A stretch of 50,616 bases of DNA from CAZMGT01 sp964565895 (GTDB lineage: Bacteria > Armatimonadota > Zipacnadia > UBA1398 > CAZMGT01): positions 1 through 50,616 of the forward strand of contig CAZMGT010000025.1 in the NCBI GenBank assembly GCA_964565895.1. The letters are read 5' to 3'. Of the stretch, positions 1 to 8,257 are shown piece after piece. The notes beneath the pieces are model-generated. The model was not told the origin of the DNA and ran no database searches. It was given only the letters and a program-made list of their open reading frames with translations. The position numbers were made by a program, and so were the translations under genes. Position 1 is the stretch's first letter. Each line of letters opens with the position of its first letter.

Positions 1-545
1 GCATCGCTGACGACAAGCTCGCGCGCGCCGCGGCGCGCATCTTGAACCACCTGGCAGAGCAAGCGCTGGCTGCTGCTCGCCGGCGCCGGCCAAATTAGTC
101 CGCCGGACCACGACCAGCTTCTGTTCGGCTTAAGCACGTCGCTTAGCGGTTTTTCGAAGAAAAGCTCCGTTCCCCCCTGGGCGGCGGGCTGCTGCCCCGC
201 CCCGCGAAGGACCACCTGCCCATATGGCCCGCCAAGCAAACCTGTGATCCGATATACGCCCCTGGGGAAAAACACGGCCCCGCCGCCGGCCCGCACAGCG
301 TGGGCGATCGCCTGGCGAACGGCCTCGGTGTCGTCCGCTTTGCCATCGCCCCGGGCGCCGAAGTCGCGCACATTGGCGCGCACGGGGACCTGGGGCAGGG
401 CCTTTTCCCCCGCGTGGTAGCCGGCATAGGAGAAGTCGGGCAGGCGGCTTTCGGGCTGCCAATTGCGCCACAGCGTGGGCACGGCGCCCAAAGCGGGCAG
501 CGCTAAAAGCGCGGCAATAAGCAAGGTCGACATCGTTCGCGGCAT
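1..545 (-). CDS. Pectate-lyase-superfamily (right-handed beta-helix) protein, partial
   Basis: The frame is open from an ATG at 545 to the window's left edge, so the C-terminus is missing. GGAGG sits 7 bases upstream of the ATG. The first 22 residues (MPRTMSTLLIAALLALPALG) look like a Sec signal peptide. Soon after comes NVRDFGARGDGKADDTEAVR and then GGAVFFPRGVYRI, the hallmark start of the Pectate_lyase_3/GH28-type beta-helix fold, in which polysaccharide lyases, glycosidases and epimerases occur. The catalytic part lies outside the window, so substrate and chemistry cannot be assigned. It lies 43 bases downstream of the glycosidase gene at 589-2982 on the same strand, so the two probably form one polysaccharide-utilisation operon. 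Confidence 0.82.
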   Translation of the reverse strand, partial: MPRTMSTLLIAALLALPALGAVPTLWRNWQPESRLPDFSYAGYHAGEKALPQVPVRANVRDFGARGDGKADDTEAVRQAIAHAVRAGGGAVFFPRGVYRITGLLGGPYGQVVLRGAGQQPAAQGGTELFFEKPLSDVLKPNRSWSWSGGLIWPAPASSSQRLLCQVVQDARRGARELVVSD

Positions 546-588
546 GTGCTTTCCTCCACTCCGCGCTGGGGAACCGGGGCGGCAGAGC

Positions 589-2982
589 CTACTGCTCCTC
601 CCAGCGGATAACGGTCATGCTGTGGGGCTTTAGCGTTAGCTTGGAGCTCGCGGAGAACCCAGGCAAGGGCTGCTCCAGCACGCGCACCTGGGGCTCGTGC
701 TCGGGCTCGTTGTTCGCCGCGATGCTCGGGCCGGAAAGGGTCCAGCAGCGGGCGGTGCCCGGCTTGGGCGGGGCAGGCAGGCTAACTGCCGCGGGAAGCG
801 CCGCCGAGGGGTGAAGGTTGAGCAAAATCAGCCCCCGCCGCGCCCCCTCGCGCGTGGCATAGGCGTGGATGTAAGGGACGCGAAACTGCTTTTGCTGCTG
901 CTTTTTGACGTAGGTGTGCGCGCAAAGCCACGTCGGGTCCGCGCCGGACTTGCGCACGCGCACGAGGTCGCCGAAGAGCACTTTGTTGGCGAGCATTAGC
1001 GCGAGAAACGTCGGCCGATAGCGCTCCTCGCCGCGCTTCATCGAGATAACCGCGCCCCACAGGCGCACCGTCTCGCCGCCGCGCATGCGATAGCCGAACT
1101 GGGCGAGGGTAAAGAAATTCTGCACGCGCACGTGCTGCCGCTCGAGCATCATGAGCATCCAGTTAATGACGTTAAGCGCGCCGCCGACGCTCGTGACAAT
1201 GCGGTTGCGCGGCTCGGCTGGGGCGTCGCCGCCGGTGATGTGGTGGTTTACCTCATAAAGCGCGAGCTCCTTGCCAAACTGCTTGGTCACCTTGGCGAAG
1301 TTCTCCGCCATATAGCCGTAATGGCCCTGATACCACGGATAGCCGAAGGCCCAGAGAAACAGCTGGTCGTCGGGAAGCTTCGCCTGCTCCTTGCTCATGT
1401 CGTGGATAATGTACGGGGCGACGGCAAAGCCGTCGGCGAGCGGTGTCTGCCGCGCGATGTTCACGTTGCGCCCGACATATACGGCCTGGCCCGCCGCTTG
1501 AAAGCGAATTTTGTCGGTATAGTACGGCGAGGCCTTCCCCGCGGCAAACAGGTCGTTCCAATACTCGCCCTTGACGCTATAGCCGCCGAAGCGAAACGCG
1601 CTCGCCTGGTTCCACGCCTCGTTGCCGATCTCGATGTAGATCTTATCGAACACTTCGGTCCACGGCTTGGGGTGGCCGCGCGCGGCGCGGATTTTGCCAT
1701 AGGGCGAGTCCGCCGGGCCGGCGAGATACTCCACGAGGTTTTTCATCTCGTCCGTGGTAAACGTCCCCGGGACGCAATACCACGGGCAAGCGCCGACCTC
1801 TTCGCAAAGCTGCAAAAACTCGTGCAAGCCATAGGGGTGGGTCTTGGCCGCGCCGCGGGAGTCAGGGTGGCCGGGCCACGTGCCATCGGGGGGCGCGCTT
1901 CCGCGCGAGTAGCTATAGGCCATGCGCCAAGCGCGCGGGGCGAGGATGTTGTCCAGGGTGCTTCCGCCCATCTGCAGGTGGCGCAGCGTGCCTGGGTTAA
2001 GCATCTTTAGCGTCTGTACGACGGCGTCGCGGAAGGGCGTGGGATTTTTCTCGCCATCTTGGGTAAACGAAAGCTCGTCGAGAAAAACGGTGCCCGCGCT
2101 AACCTCAAACCCCACGCAGAGGTTTGTGAACGGATAGTTTCGCACGGGGAAGACGACTTCGTGGTGTTTCCACTGCGGGCTGAGGGCAACGCGCTGGGGA
2201 AGGTAGCCGTTTTTCCCGCGGCGGCCGAACTCGCCGAGGTAGACGAGGAGGTTCCCGCTGCCCTTGGCCCAAAAGCGCAGGCGCCACGTGCCCTCGGCGT
2301 GGGCCCACTTTGTGCTGAGCGCCGCGGCGAGGATGTCGGCCTTCGCCTGCCCCGGAGCGGAAAGCTGGGCGACAACCCGCCCCTTGCTCCCCGGAGGCAC
2401 ATCGCCGGCCACCGTGCGCACCGTCGCCCCGCCGCTGCAAAACACCCAGTAGGCGTTGCCGTGCTGGCCGAGAAAGCCCACCGTGGGCTCCACGCGCTCG
2501 ATAAACAGGCCGTCGTTGGCCTGGGGCGCGGGACCTTCGGCGTCGAAGATATACCGGGGAAGGGCCCCCTTGTCCGGCCGCGTGGGGTATACCTCCTGCT
2601 TTACGTCAACGATCTTCCCGCGCAGCCCCTTGCGCGGGCCGCTTACGAACCAATAGGTCGCGCCCTTTATCACGCTGCCCCACTTGCCCAGGGGAAACCA
2701 GTCGAAGTACGACCTGCGGTCGCCCCCGGGGCCATAGGTAAGCTGGCGGTAGACTATCCCCTCAAAACCCCCATGGCGAATGCGCTCTTTGGTGAGAATC
2801 GCCCCGCTATACCAGGCATCGCCCCCGAGATTGATCCCAAACCGGCACAAGTGGCGAACGACGGGCTCGTTGGTCACGGTAATCGTCGTCTGCTCCTGGG
2901 CGCGGCAGCCCGAGCATAGCGCCACCCACCAGAGCAACAGGACGCCGAGGGCAACAAAACCCCGCGCGCATGTTCGGCACAT
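589..2982 (-). CDS. Secreted clan GH-A glycoside hydrolase (GH51/GH39-like)
   Basis: This 797-residue protein has an N-terminal hydrophobic signal segment ending near CSGCRAQ; a lipoprotein site is possible but the lipobox is poor. Residues of about 200-310 look like a jelly-roll carbohydrate-binding module ending in VFLDELSF. A TIM barrel follows. IYIEIGNEAWNQ places the likely acid/base at Glu455, and LALYEVNHH places the likely nucleophile at Glu577. The 122-residue spacing resembles that of GH51 arabinofuranosidases. A small C-terminal beta domain ends the protein. These assignments rest on motif recognition; the exact family and substrate are not determined. The gene starts at an ATG behind GGGAGG and is followed by the beta-helix gene in the same direction. 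Long open frames on the opposite strand are GC-rich shadows. Confidence 0.78.
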   Translation of the reverse strand: MCRTCARGFVALGVLLLWWVALCSGCRAQEQTTITVTNEPVVRHLCRFGINLGGDAWYSGAILTKERIRHGGFEGIVYRQLTYGPGGDRRSYFDWFPLGKWGSVIKGATYWFVSGPRKGLRGKIVDVKQEVYPTRPDKGALPRYIFDAEGPAPQANDGLFIERVEPTVGFLGQHGNAYWVFCSGGATVRTVAGDVPPGSKGRVVAQLSAPGQAKADILAAALSTKWAHAEGTWRLRFWAKGSGNLLVYLGEFGRRGKNGYLPQRVALSPQWKHHEVVFPVRNYPFTNLCVGFEVSAGTVFLDELSFTQDGEKNPTPFRDAVVQTLKMLNPGTLRHLQMGGSTLDNILAPRAWRMAYSYSRGSAPPDGTWPGHPDSRGAAKTHPYGLHEFLQLCEEVGACPWYCVPGTFTTDEMKNLVEYLAGPADSPYGKIRAARGHPKPWTEVFDKIYIEIGNEAWNQASAFRFGGYSVKGEYWNDLFAAGKASPYYTDKIRFQAAGQAVYVGRNVNIARQTPLADGFAVAPYIIHDMSKEQAKLPDDQLFLWAFGYPWYQGHYGYMAENFAKVTKQFGKELALYEVNHHITGGDAPAEPRNRIVTSVGGALNVINWMLMMLERQHVRVQNFFTLAQFGYRMRGGETVRLWGAVISMKRGEERYRPTFLALMLANKVLFGDLVRVRKSGADPTWLCAHTYVKKQQQKQFRVPYIHAYATREGARRGLILLNLHPSAALPAAVSLPAPPKPGTARCWTLSGPSIAANNEPEHEPQVRVLEQPLPGFSASSKLTLKPHSMTVIRWEEQ

Positions 2983-3159
2983 CTCTCTCCCTCCCCGGGG
3001 TGGGGCACTCGGTCGGCGCTTGCCTAATTCGCGCGCCTCGGGTTAAGTTACCTCCATGCCGCGCGCAAGCGGCCGCGCCTCGCGCAGGAGCAGAAGGCGG
3101 CGCAGCCGCGGCCGGCAGATCGCTTTTTCCGCGCGCGAACAAAACAAGGTGAGTGCGCT

Positions 3160-4395
3160 ATGAGTTGCTCGGCGATCGTAGACGAGTTGTTTTCTGAGCT
3201 TAGCGTGCCGCAGCGGGCAGAACAGCACCCGCCCCTGCCGCACAACGACCATTTGCACCTGCCCCCAAACTTCTCGGCGTTCGACACCGTAGAGCAGGCA
3301 GTGGAGCTTGGCGCGGAGCAGGGGCTGGCTCTGCTTTGCGCAAGCAACTACTACGACTATCGCATCTACCGCCGCTTCGGCCGCCGCTGCGCGCAGCGGG
3401 GCATTTTCCCCGTGTTTGGGCTGGAGATAATCGTGTTCGACGAGGAGCTTGCCGGGCAAGGCATTAGGGTAAACGACCCGAACAACCCGGGCCGAATGTA
3501 CGTCTGCGGGCTGAGCGTCGTGCGCTTCGACCCGTTGCCCCCGCGCGCGGGGCAAACGCTGGGGGAGATCCGCACGCGCGACGAGCAGCGGATGCGCAAA
3601 ATGATCGACCTGCTCAACGAGCAGATGGCGCGGGCCGAGGCGGGGGTTTCGCTGAGCTATGAGGAGATCGTCGAGGGATTGGTGCGCAGGCACGGCGTGG
3701 CGCCGGAGGCGGTGTGCCTGCAGGAGCGGCACCTGGCCCAGGCATATCAGGAGGCGCTTTGCGCAGGGGGGATGGAGCGGGGGGCGGCGCTTGCCGAGAG
3801 GGTTATTGGCGCCAAGCTGAGCGACCCGGGCGACCCCGTGGCGATGCAAAACGACCTGCGCAGCCACCTGATGAAGGCCGGGCGGCCGGCCTACGTGGAG
3901 GAGAAGTTCGTAACCTTCGCCCGCGCCCGCGAGACGATCCTAGAGATGGGCGGGATCCCGTGCTACCCCATTCTGGGCGACGGGGCCTCGCCCATTTGCG
4001 AGTTCGAAAGCTCGCCCGAGGCCCTGCGCGACGAGCTTTGCGCGCGCGGCTTTTTCATGGCCCAGTTTATCCCGCGGCGCAACAGCTTGGAGCTCGTCGA
4101 GCGCTATGCGCGCGTGCTGCGCGAGGCGGGGATTGTGCTTACCGTGGGGACGGAACACAACACGCTAGAGCTCATTCCTCTGCGCCCGGCCTGCCGCGGG
4201 GGCCAGCCCCTGAGCGCCGAGCTAGAGCAGCTTTTCTGGGAGGGCGCATGCGTCTGCGCCGCGCACCAGGTGCTCGTCGCCCGCGGAGAACGCGGCTTTG
4301 TGGACGGCGAGGGAAACCTCTGCGCCGACCCGAGGGAGCTCGCCGTCGTGGGCGCGGAGCTAATTGCCCAGATGCGCCAGCGTCAGGCGTGCTGA
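3160..4395 (+). CDS. PHP-domain metal-dependent hydrolase-like protein
   Basis: This 411-residue protein carries PHP-superfamily landmarks. HNDHLHLP gives an HxH pair at His31/His33, then VFGLEI holds a conserved acidic residue at Glu89, and TVGTEHNT holds His333. PHP domains use such residues to bind two or three metal ions for phosphoester hydrolysis, as in histidinol phosphatase and polymerase proofreading domains. No polymerase domain or other fused domain is recognisable, and a segment of about 150 residues is inserted between the N-terminal metal motifs and the C-terminal one. There is no signal peptide, so it is probably cytoplasmic. It lies divergent from the glycosidase gene. The substrate is unknown; a sugar-phosphate role would fit the neighbourhood but is only a guess. 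Confidence 0.7.
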   Translation: MSCSAIVDELFSELSVPQRAEQHPPLPHNDHLHLPPNFSAFDTVEQAVELGAEQGLALLCASNYYDYRIYRRFGRRCAQRGIFPVFGLEIIVFDEELAGQGIRVNDPNNPGRMYVCGLSVVRFDPLPPRAGQTLGEIRTRDEQRMRKMIDLLNEQMARAEAGVSLSYEEIVEGLVRRHGVAPEAVCLQERHLAQAYQEALCAGGMERGAALAERVIGAKLSDPGDPVAMQNDLRSHLMKAGRPAYVEEKFVTFARARETILEMGGIPCYPILGDGASPICEFESSPEALRDELCARGFFMAQFIPRRNSLELVERYARVLREAGIVLTVGTEHNTLELIPLRPACRGGQPLSAELEQLFWEGACVCAAHQVLVARGERGFVDGEGNLCADPRELAVVGAELIAQMRQRQAC

Positions 4396-4429
4396 CCGCG
4401 GCCGGCCGAAGGCTGCCGCACCGGCGCCG

Positions 4430-4450
4430 TTGTCCACAAGCTTATCCACG
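4430..4450 (+). promoter_or_regulatory. Pair of DnaA-box-like sites upstream of dnaB
   Basis: TTGTCCACA (4430-4438) and TTATCCACG (4442-4450) lie in the same orientation, 12 bases apart start to start. Each differs by one base from the consensus TTWTNCACA. They sit about 160 bases before the dnaB start in a 213-base gene-free stretch. DnaA binding here could regulate dnaB. No AT-rich unwinding element is visible, so this is not called an origin. Confidence 0.4.
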
Positions 4451-4608
4451 CTTTGTCCCGTCGCGCCGCAGGGCGAAGGAGATCGCCGGCGGGGAAAGTA
4501 AGTTCCCCTAGCTCAAGGAGAAGGTTGGCCGCAGCGCCCGGCGTACAGTAGCAATAGCAGAGGGCGTTGTGCGCTTGGTATTTAAGCTAGCGGGGAAGGG
4601 TTTCCGCC

Positions 4609-6006
4609 ATGGCAGAGGCGCTCTTGGAGCAGCTTCCACCGCAAAGCGTCGAGGCCGAGCAGTCTACCCTCGGGGCGATGATCATCGATCGCGAGGCCAC
4701 CGCGGTGGGGCTGGAGATGCTCCAGCCGGAGGATTTCTACCGCGAGGCGCACCGCAAGATCTTCGAGGCCATTCGCGAGCTGTTCGAGCGCAACGAGCCG
4801 ATTGACCTAATCACCCTGCAGGAGGAGCTGGAGCGCCGGGGCGAGCTGGACGACGTCGGCGGCGCGGCGTATTTGGCCACGCTCATGGGCTCCGTGCCCA
4901 CCGCGGCGCACATCCAACGCTATGCGACGATCGTTAGCGAAAAGGCCCTTCTGCGCAACCTAATCGCTGCCTCGCGCGACATTCAGCGCTGGGCCTATGA
5001 GGGCACGGAGCCGGCGACGGAGATCGCCGACCGCTGCGAGCAGCGCCTGTTTGAGGTCACCGAGCGCCGCGTGACGCGGGGGTTTACGGGCATCGGCCCG
5101 GTGGTTAAAGAGGTGTTCGACCGGATAGACGCGCGCTATCACGACGAGCGGCGCGTGGTGGGCATTCCCTCCGGGCTGATTGACCTCGATACCCTCACCT
5201 GCGGGTTTCAGAAGTCGGACATGATCGTTATCGCGGGGCGGCCGTCGATGGGCAAGAGCGCGCTCATTTTGAACATCGCGCGCCACGTGGCCACGCACCC
5301 CACCGACCCCAAGACAGTGGCCTTGTTTTCGCTGGAGATGTCCAAGGAGCAGGTGGTTGATCGGATGCTCGCCGCGGAGGCGCGGATTAACAGCTACGCC
5401 CTGCGCACGGGCCGCCTGCCCAAGCACGCCTGGGACAGCCTGGGCGCGGCGCTTAACACCCTGTTTGTCGCGCCGATATATATCGACGACTCGCCGACAA
5501 CCACGCCGTTGGAAATGCGCAGCAAGTGCCGCCGGCTAAAGGCCGAGCGCGGGCTGGACATTGTGCTTATAGACCACCTGCAGCTCATCCACATGCCGGG
5601 CAAGTTCGACAACCGGCACCAGGAGATCGGCGCGATTACCCGCTCGCTAAAGGCCATGGCGCGCGAGCTTGAGGTTCCCGTGGTCGTCTGCTCGCAGCTT
5701 GCCCGGCGCGTGGAGGAGCGCGAGGATCGCCGGCCCATTCTCTCTGACCTCATGGAGAGCGGGAGCATCGAGGCCGACGCCGACCTGGTCATTTTCATCT
5801 ATCGCCAGTCGTATTATCGCTACCAGAAGAACGTAGACCCAGAGCGCATCCCCGGCGAGGCTCCCCCGGAAGACGAAGCCGCGGACGAGACGGCGGAGCT
5901 GATCGTGGCCAAGCATCGCCACGGGCCGACGGGCACGGTCGAGGTGGCGTTTTTGCGCGAGTTTCAGCGGTTTGAGAACCTAGAAAAGCGCGCCCAAGAG
6001 ATGTGA
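4609..6006 (+). CDS. dnaB: Replicative DNA helicase DnaB
   Basis: At 465 residues this is the usual length for DnaB, the hexameric 5'-3' helicase that opens the replication fork. The N-terminal domain begins LPPQSVEAEQSTLGAMI, the typical bacterial DnaB start. The RecA-like C-terminal domain has Walker A GRPSMGKSA (Lys216), Walker B VLIDHLQLI (Asp322) and the DnaB motif near SDLMESGSIEADADL. No intein is present. The ATG at 4609 is preferred because it begins the conserved N-terminus. The stop is 6 bases before the next gene, and transcription probably continues towards the purine genes. Confidence 0.97.
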   Translation: MAEALLEQLPPQSVEAEQSTLGAMIIDREATAVGLEMLQPEDFYREAHRKIFEAIRELFERNEPIDLITLQEELERRGELDDVGGAAYLATLMGSVPTAAHIQRYATIVSEKALLRNLIAASRDIQRWAYEGTEPATEIADRCEQRLFEVTERRVTRGFTGIGPVVKEVFDRIDARYHDERRVVGIPSGLIDLDTLTCGFQKSDMIVIAGRPSMGKSALILNIARHVATHPTDPKTVALFSLEMSKEQVVDRMLAAEARINSYALRTGRLPKHAWDSLGAALNTLFVAPIYIDDSPTTTPLEMRSKCRRLKAERGLDIVLIDHLQLIHMPGKFDNRHQEIGAITRSLKAMARELEVPVVVCSQLARRVEEREDRRPILSDLMESGSIEADADLVIFIYRQSYYRYQKNVDPERIPGEAPPEDEAADETAELIVAKHRHGPTGTVEVAFLREFQRFENLEKRAQEM

Positions 6007-6012
6007 AGAGCG

Positions 6013-6396
6013 ATGAGGCTGCTCTTCTCCCACCCCTCGGCGACGATCCTCGCGGGCCTCGGCCTATGCTTTTTGGTAAGCTGGGTGTTCGTCTATCGCT
6101 TCAAGCACCCCTACCTCGGCTTTCTCGCCCTGGCGCTATTTGTGGGCGGAGCAAAGAGCCTGCGCGACTGGGGAGGCGCGGCCGAGGCGGCTCTGTTTGC
6201 CGTGTGCTTCGCCAGCGCTGCCTCGACCGTCGCCCTGATGGTTCGGGAGAGCGTGCAAAACGTGCAGCGCGTGCGCGCGGAGCACGCCCGGCGGCGCGAG
6301 GAGTTTGTCCGTCAGGTGCTCGCCGAGGCGCAGGGCAAGGCAGGGGCGCGGGAAAACCAACGTAAAGCTGCGGAGGACGCCGCGAGCGACCGCTAG
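6013..6396 (+). CDS. Small membrane protein with charged C-terminal tail
   Basis: This 127-residue protein belongs to no family I recognise. Three hydrophobic stretches, at roughly residues 9-27, 34-47 and 57-76, look like transmembrane helices. They are followed by a highly charged, probably helical tail (RVRAEHARRREEFVRQ) ending in alanine, glutamate and arginine residues. It begins 6 bases after the dnaB stop and ends 40 bases before purD, so it is likely cotranscribed with both. A frame beginning at 6003 on dnaB's stop is a competing reading but lacks family features; the hydrophobic pattern favours this frame. Function unknown. Confidence 0.6.
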   Translation: MRLLFSHPSATILAGLGLCFLVSWVFVYRFKHPYLGFLALALFVGGAKSLRDWGGAAEAALFAVCFASAASTVALMVRESVQNVQRVRAEHARRREEFVRQVLAEAQGKAGARENQRKAAEDAASDR

Positions 6397-6436
6397 CGCG
6401 CGCCGCGGCGCAGCCCACGGGAAGGAGCAGGCTGGG

Positions 6437-7699
6437 ATGAACGTTTTGGTCGTCGGCGGCGGTGGCCGCGAGCACGCCCTGGTCTGGAAAATCGCCCAAA
6501 GCCCGCGTGTCGAGCGCATCTTCTGCGCCCCGGGCAACGCGGGCATCGCCGAGCAGGCGGAGATCGTCCCCCTTACCGTGGAGGACCTCGAGGGCCTCGC
6601 GGACTTCGCCGAAAACCAGGGAGTTGACCTTACCGTGGTCGGGCCCGAGGGGCCGCTGCTTGCCGGCATTGTCGACGTGTTCGAACAGCGCGGGCTGAAA
6701 ATCTACGGCCCCAACGCGCGCGCGGCGACGATCGAAGGGAGCAAGGTGTTCGCCAAGCAACTGTTCGCGCGCCACGGCATCCCCACGGCGAGCTTCGAGG
6801 TGTTCGACGACCCAAACGAGGCCTCGGACTACGTCCGCCGCCGGGGAGCGCCGATCGTCGTCAAGGCCGATGGCAACGCCCTGGGCAAAGGGGCGATCGT
6901 CTGCGAGGACGTGGACACCGCCCTGCGCGCGATCGATGACATGATGGTAAAGAGAGTTTTCGGCGACGCGGGCGCGCGCGTGGTCATCGAGGAGCGGCTG
7001 GTGGGCCGGGAGATGTCGATAAAGGTGTTTACCGATGGCGAGGCGATCGTCCCCATGGCCCCGGCGCGCGACTATAAACGGGCGCTAGACAACGACGAGG
7101 GGCTGAACACCGGCGGCATGGGCTGCTACTCGCCCGTGCCCCATGTCAGCCCGCCGGTGCTGAACGAGGCGATCGAAAAAATCATTCGCCCCACGGTAGA
7201 CGCCCTGCGCGAGGAAGGGATACGCTACAAGGGCACGCTCTACGGAGGGCTGATCCTCACGGACAGCGGGCTGCACGTGCTCGAGTTTAACTGCCGCTTT
7301 GGCGACCCGGAGGCGCAAGTCGTCTTCCCGCGGCTGGAGAGCGACCTGGTCGATATCCTCGAGGCCGTGGTCGAGGAGCGGCTGGCCGAGGCCGACGTGC
7401 ACTGGAGCCCGCGCGCCGCGGTGTGCGTGGTAATGGCCTCCGCGGGCTATCCGGGAAGCTACGAGAAGGGCAAGCCCATTTACGGCCTAGACGCTGTCGC
7501 CCAAATGCCCGACACGTTTGTGTTTCACGCGGGAACGGCGCGGCGCGACGGAACGATCGTTACCAACGGCGGGCGCGTGCTCGGGGTTACGGCGTGGGCG
7601 GACACGCTGGCCGGGGCGCGGGCGCGAGCCTATGAGGCCGTAGGCAAGATCTCGTTCGAGGGCGCCCACTTCCGCAGAGACATCGCCCAGGAGGGGTAG
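6437..7699 (+). CDS. purD: Phosphoribosylamine--glycine ligase
   Basis: PurD joins glycine to 5-phosphoribosylamine with ATP, the second step of purine synthesis, forming GAR. The 420-residue length matches the family. The N-terminal nucleotide-fold motif VVGGGGREHAL follows directly from the chosen start. The ATP-grasp region contains VVVKADGNALGKGA, the NTGGMGCYSPVP loop and VLEFNCRFGDPEAQ with its metal-binding acidic and asparagine residues. An in-frame ATG upstream at 6305 would add 44 residues with no homology and overlap the preceding gene. The ATG at 6437 has AAGGAG 9 bases upstream and starts exactly at the conserved strand. purE begins 3 bases after the stop. Confidence 0.96.
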   Translation: MNVLVVGGGGREHALVWKIAQSPRVERIFCAPGNAGIAEQAEIVPLTVEDLEGLADFAENQGVDLTVVGPEGPLLAGIVDVFEQRGLKIYGPNARAATIEGSKVFAKQLFARHGIPTASFEVFDDPNEASDYVRRRGAPIVVKADGNALGKGAIVCEDVDTALRAIDDMMVKRVFGDAGARVVIEERLVGREMSIKVFTDGEAIVPMAPARDYKRALDNDEGLNTGGMGCYSPVPHVSPPVLNEAIEKIIRPTVDALREEGIRYKGTLYGGLILTDSGLHVLEFNCRFGDPEAQVVFPRLESDLVDILEAVVEERLAEADVHWSPRAAVCVVMASAGYPGSYEKGKPIYGLDAVAQMPDTFVFHAGTARRDGTIVTNGGRVLGVTAWADTLAGARARAYEAVGKISFEGAHFRRDIAQEG

Positions 7700-7702
7700 C
7701 CG

Positions 7703-8206
7703 GTGACCGTCGCCGTTATCCTCGGTAGCGCCTCGGACCTGCCCATTGCGCGAAAGGTCGCCCAGACCCTGGACGAGCTGGGCATTCAGTACGAGGTCAC
7801 CGTTTCCTCGGCGCACCGCTCGCCCGAGCGTACGGAGCAACTGGCGCGCGAGCTGGAGCAGCGGGGGTTTGCCGTGGCCATTTGCATCGCGGGGATGGCC
7901 GCGCACCTCGCCGGGGTCGTCGCCGCGCACACCGTGTTGCCCGTAGTTGGCGTGCCGACAAGCGGCGGGGCGCTGGGCGGGCAGGACGCGCTGCTGGCCA
8001 CCGTGCAAATGCCTCCCGGCGTGCCCGTGGCCACGGTGGGCATTGACGCCGGGCGCAACGCGGCGCTGCTCGCCGCGGAGATCCTCGCGCTAGGCGACGA
8101 GGCCCTGCGCGAGCGCTTGCGCGAAATGCGGCGCAAGCTGGCCCAAGGGGTGGAGGAAGCGGCGGCGAAGGTGCAAAAGGCAATACGTGAGAACGCCCAG
8201 CAATAG
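7703..8206 (+). CDS. purE: N5-carboxyaminoimidazole ribonucleotide mutase, class I-like
   Basis: PurE moves the carboxyl group of N5-CAIR to C4 to give CAIR. The 167-residue product starts at a GTG three bases after purD and shows the family motifs GSASDLP, SAHRSPER and MAAHLAGVVAAHT, then VGVPTSGGALGGQDALL and VQMPPGVPVATV. The AHLAG histidine and overall spacing look like class I enzymes, which work with PurK. No purK is in this window, so it must lie elsewhere or the enzyme uses bicarbonate-derived AIR carboxylation; this cannot be decided here. A charged tail of about 20 residues follows the core. Confidence 0.95.
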   Translation: MTVAVILGSASDLPIARKVAQTLDELGIQYEVTVSSAHRSPERTEQLARELEQRGFAVAICIAGMAAHLAGVVAAHTVLPVVGVPTSGGALGGQDALLATVQMPPGVPVATVGIDAGRNAALLAAEILALGDEALRERLREMRRKLAQGVEEAAAKVQKAIRENAQQ

Positions 8207-8217
8207 CCGCGCACACA

Positions 8218-8240
8218 GCCGCCCCGCAGCCCGGGGCGGC
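8218..8240 (+). other. Perfect GC hairpin between purE and purF
   Basis: GCCGCCCC (8218-8225) and GGGGCGGC (8233-8240) form an 8-base-pair stem with a 7-base loop, 18 bases before the purF start. There is no T-run after it, so it is not a simple intrinsic terminator. It could be an RNA-processing or attenuation element within the purine operon. Confidence 0.4.
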
Positions 8241-8257
8241 ACCGAGGCGAATGACCG

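Noticed and set aside
1132..2010. A 292-codon frame on the plus strand inside the glycosidase gene
   Set aside because: The minus-strand protein carries catalytic motifs and a signal peptide; the antisense frame has none.
4396..4608. Replication origin before dnaB
   Set aside because: Only two DnaA-like boxes, no AT-rich unwinding region and no dnaA or dnaN nearby.
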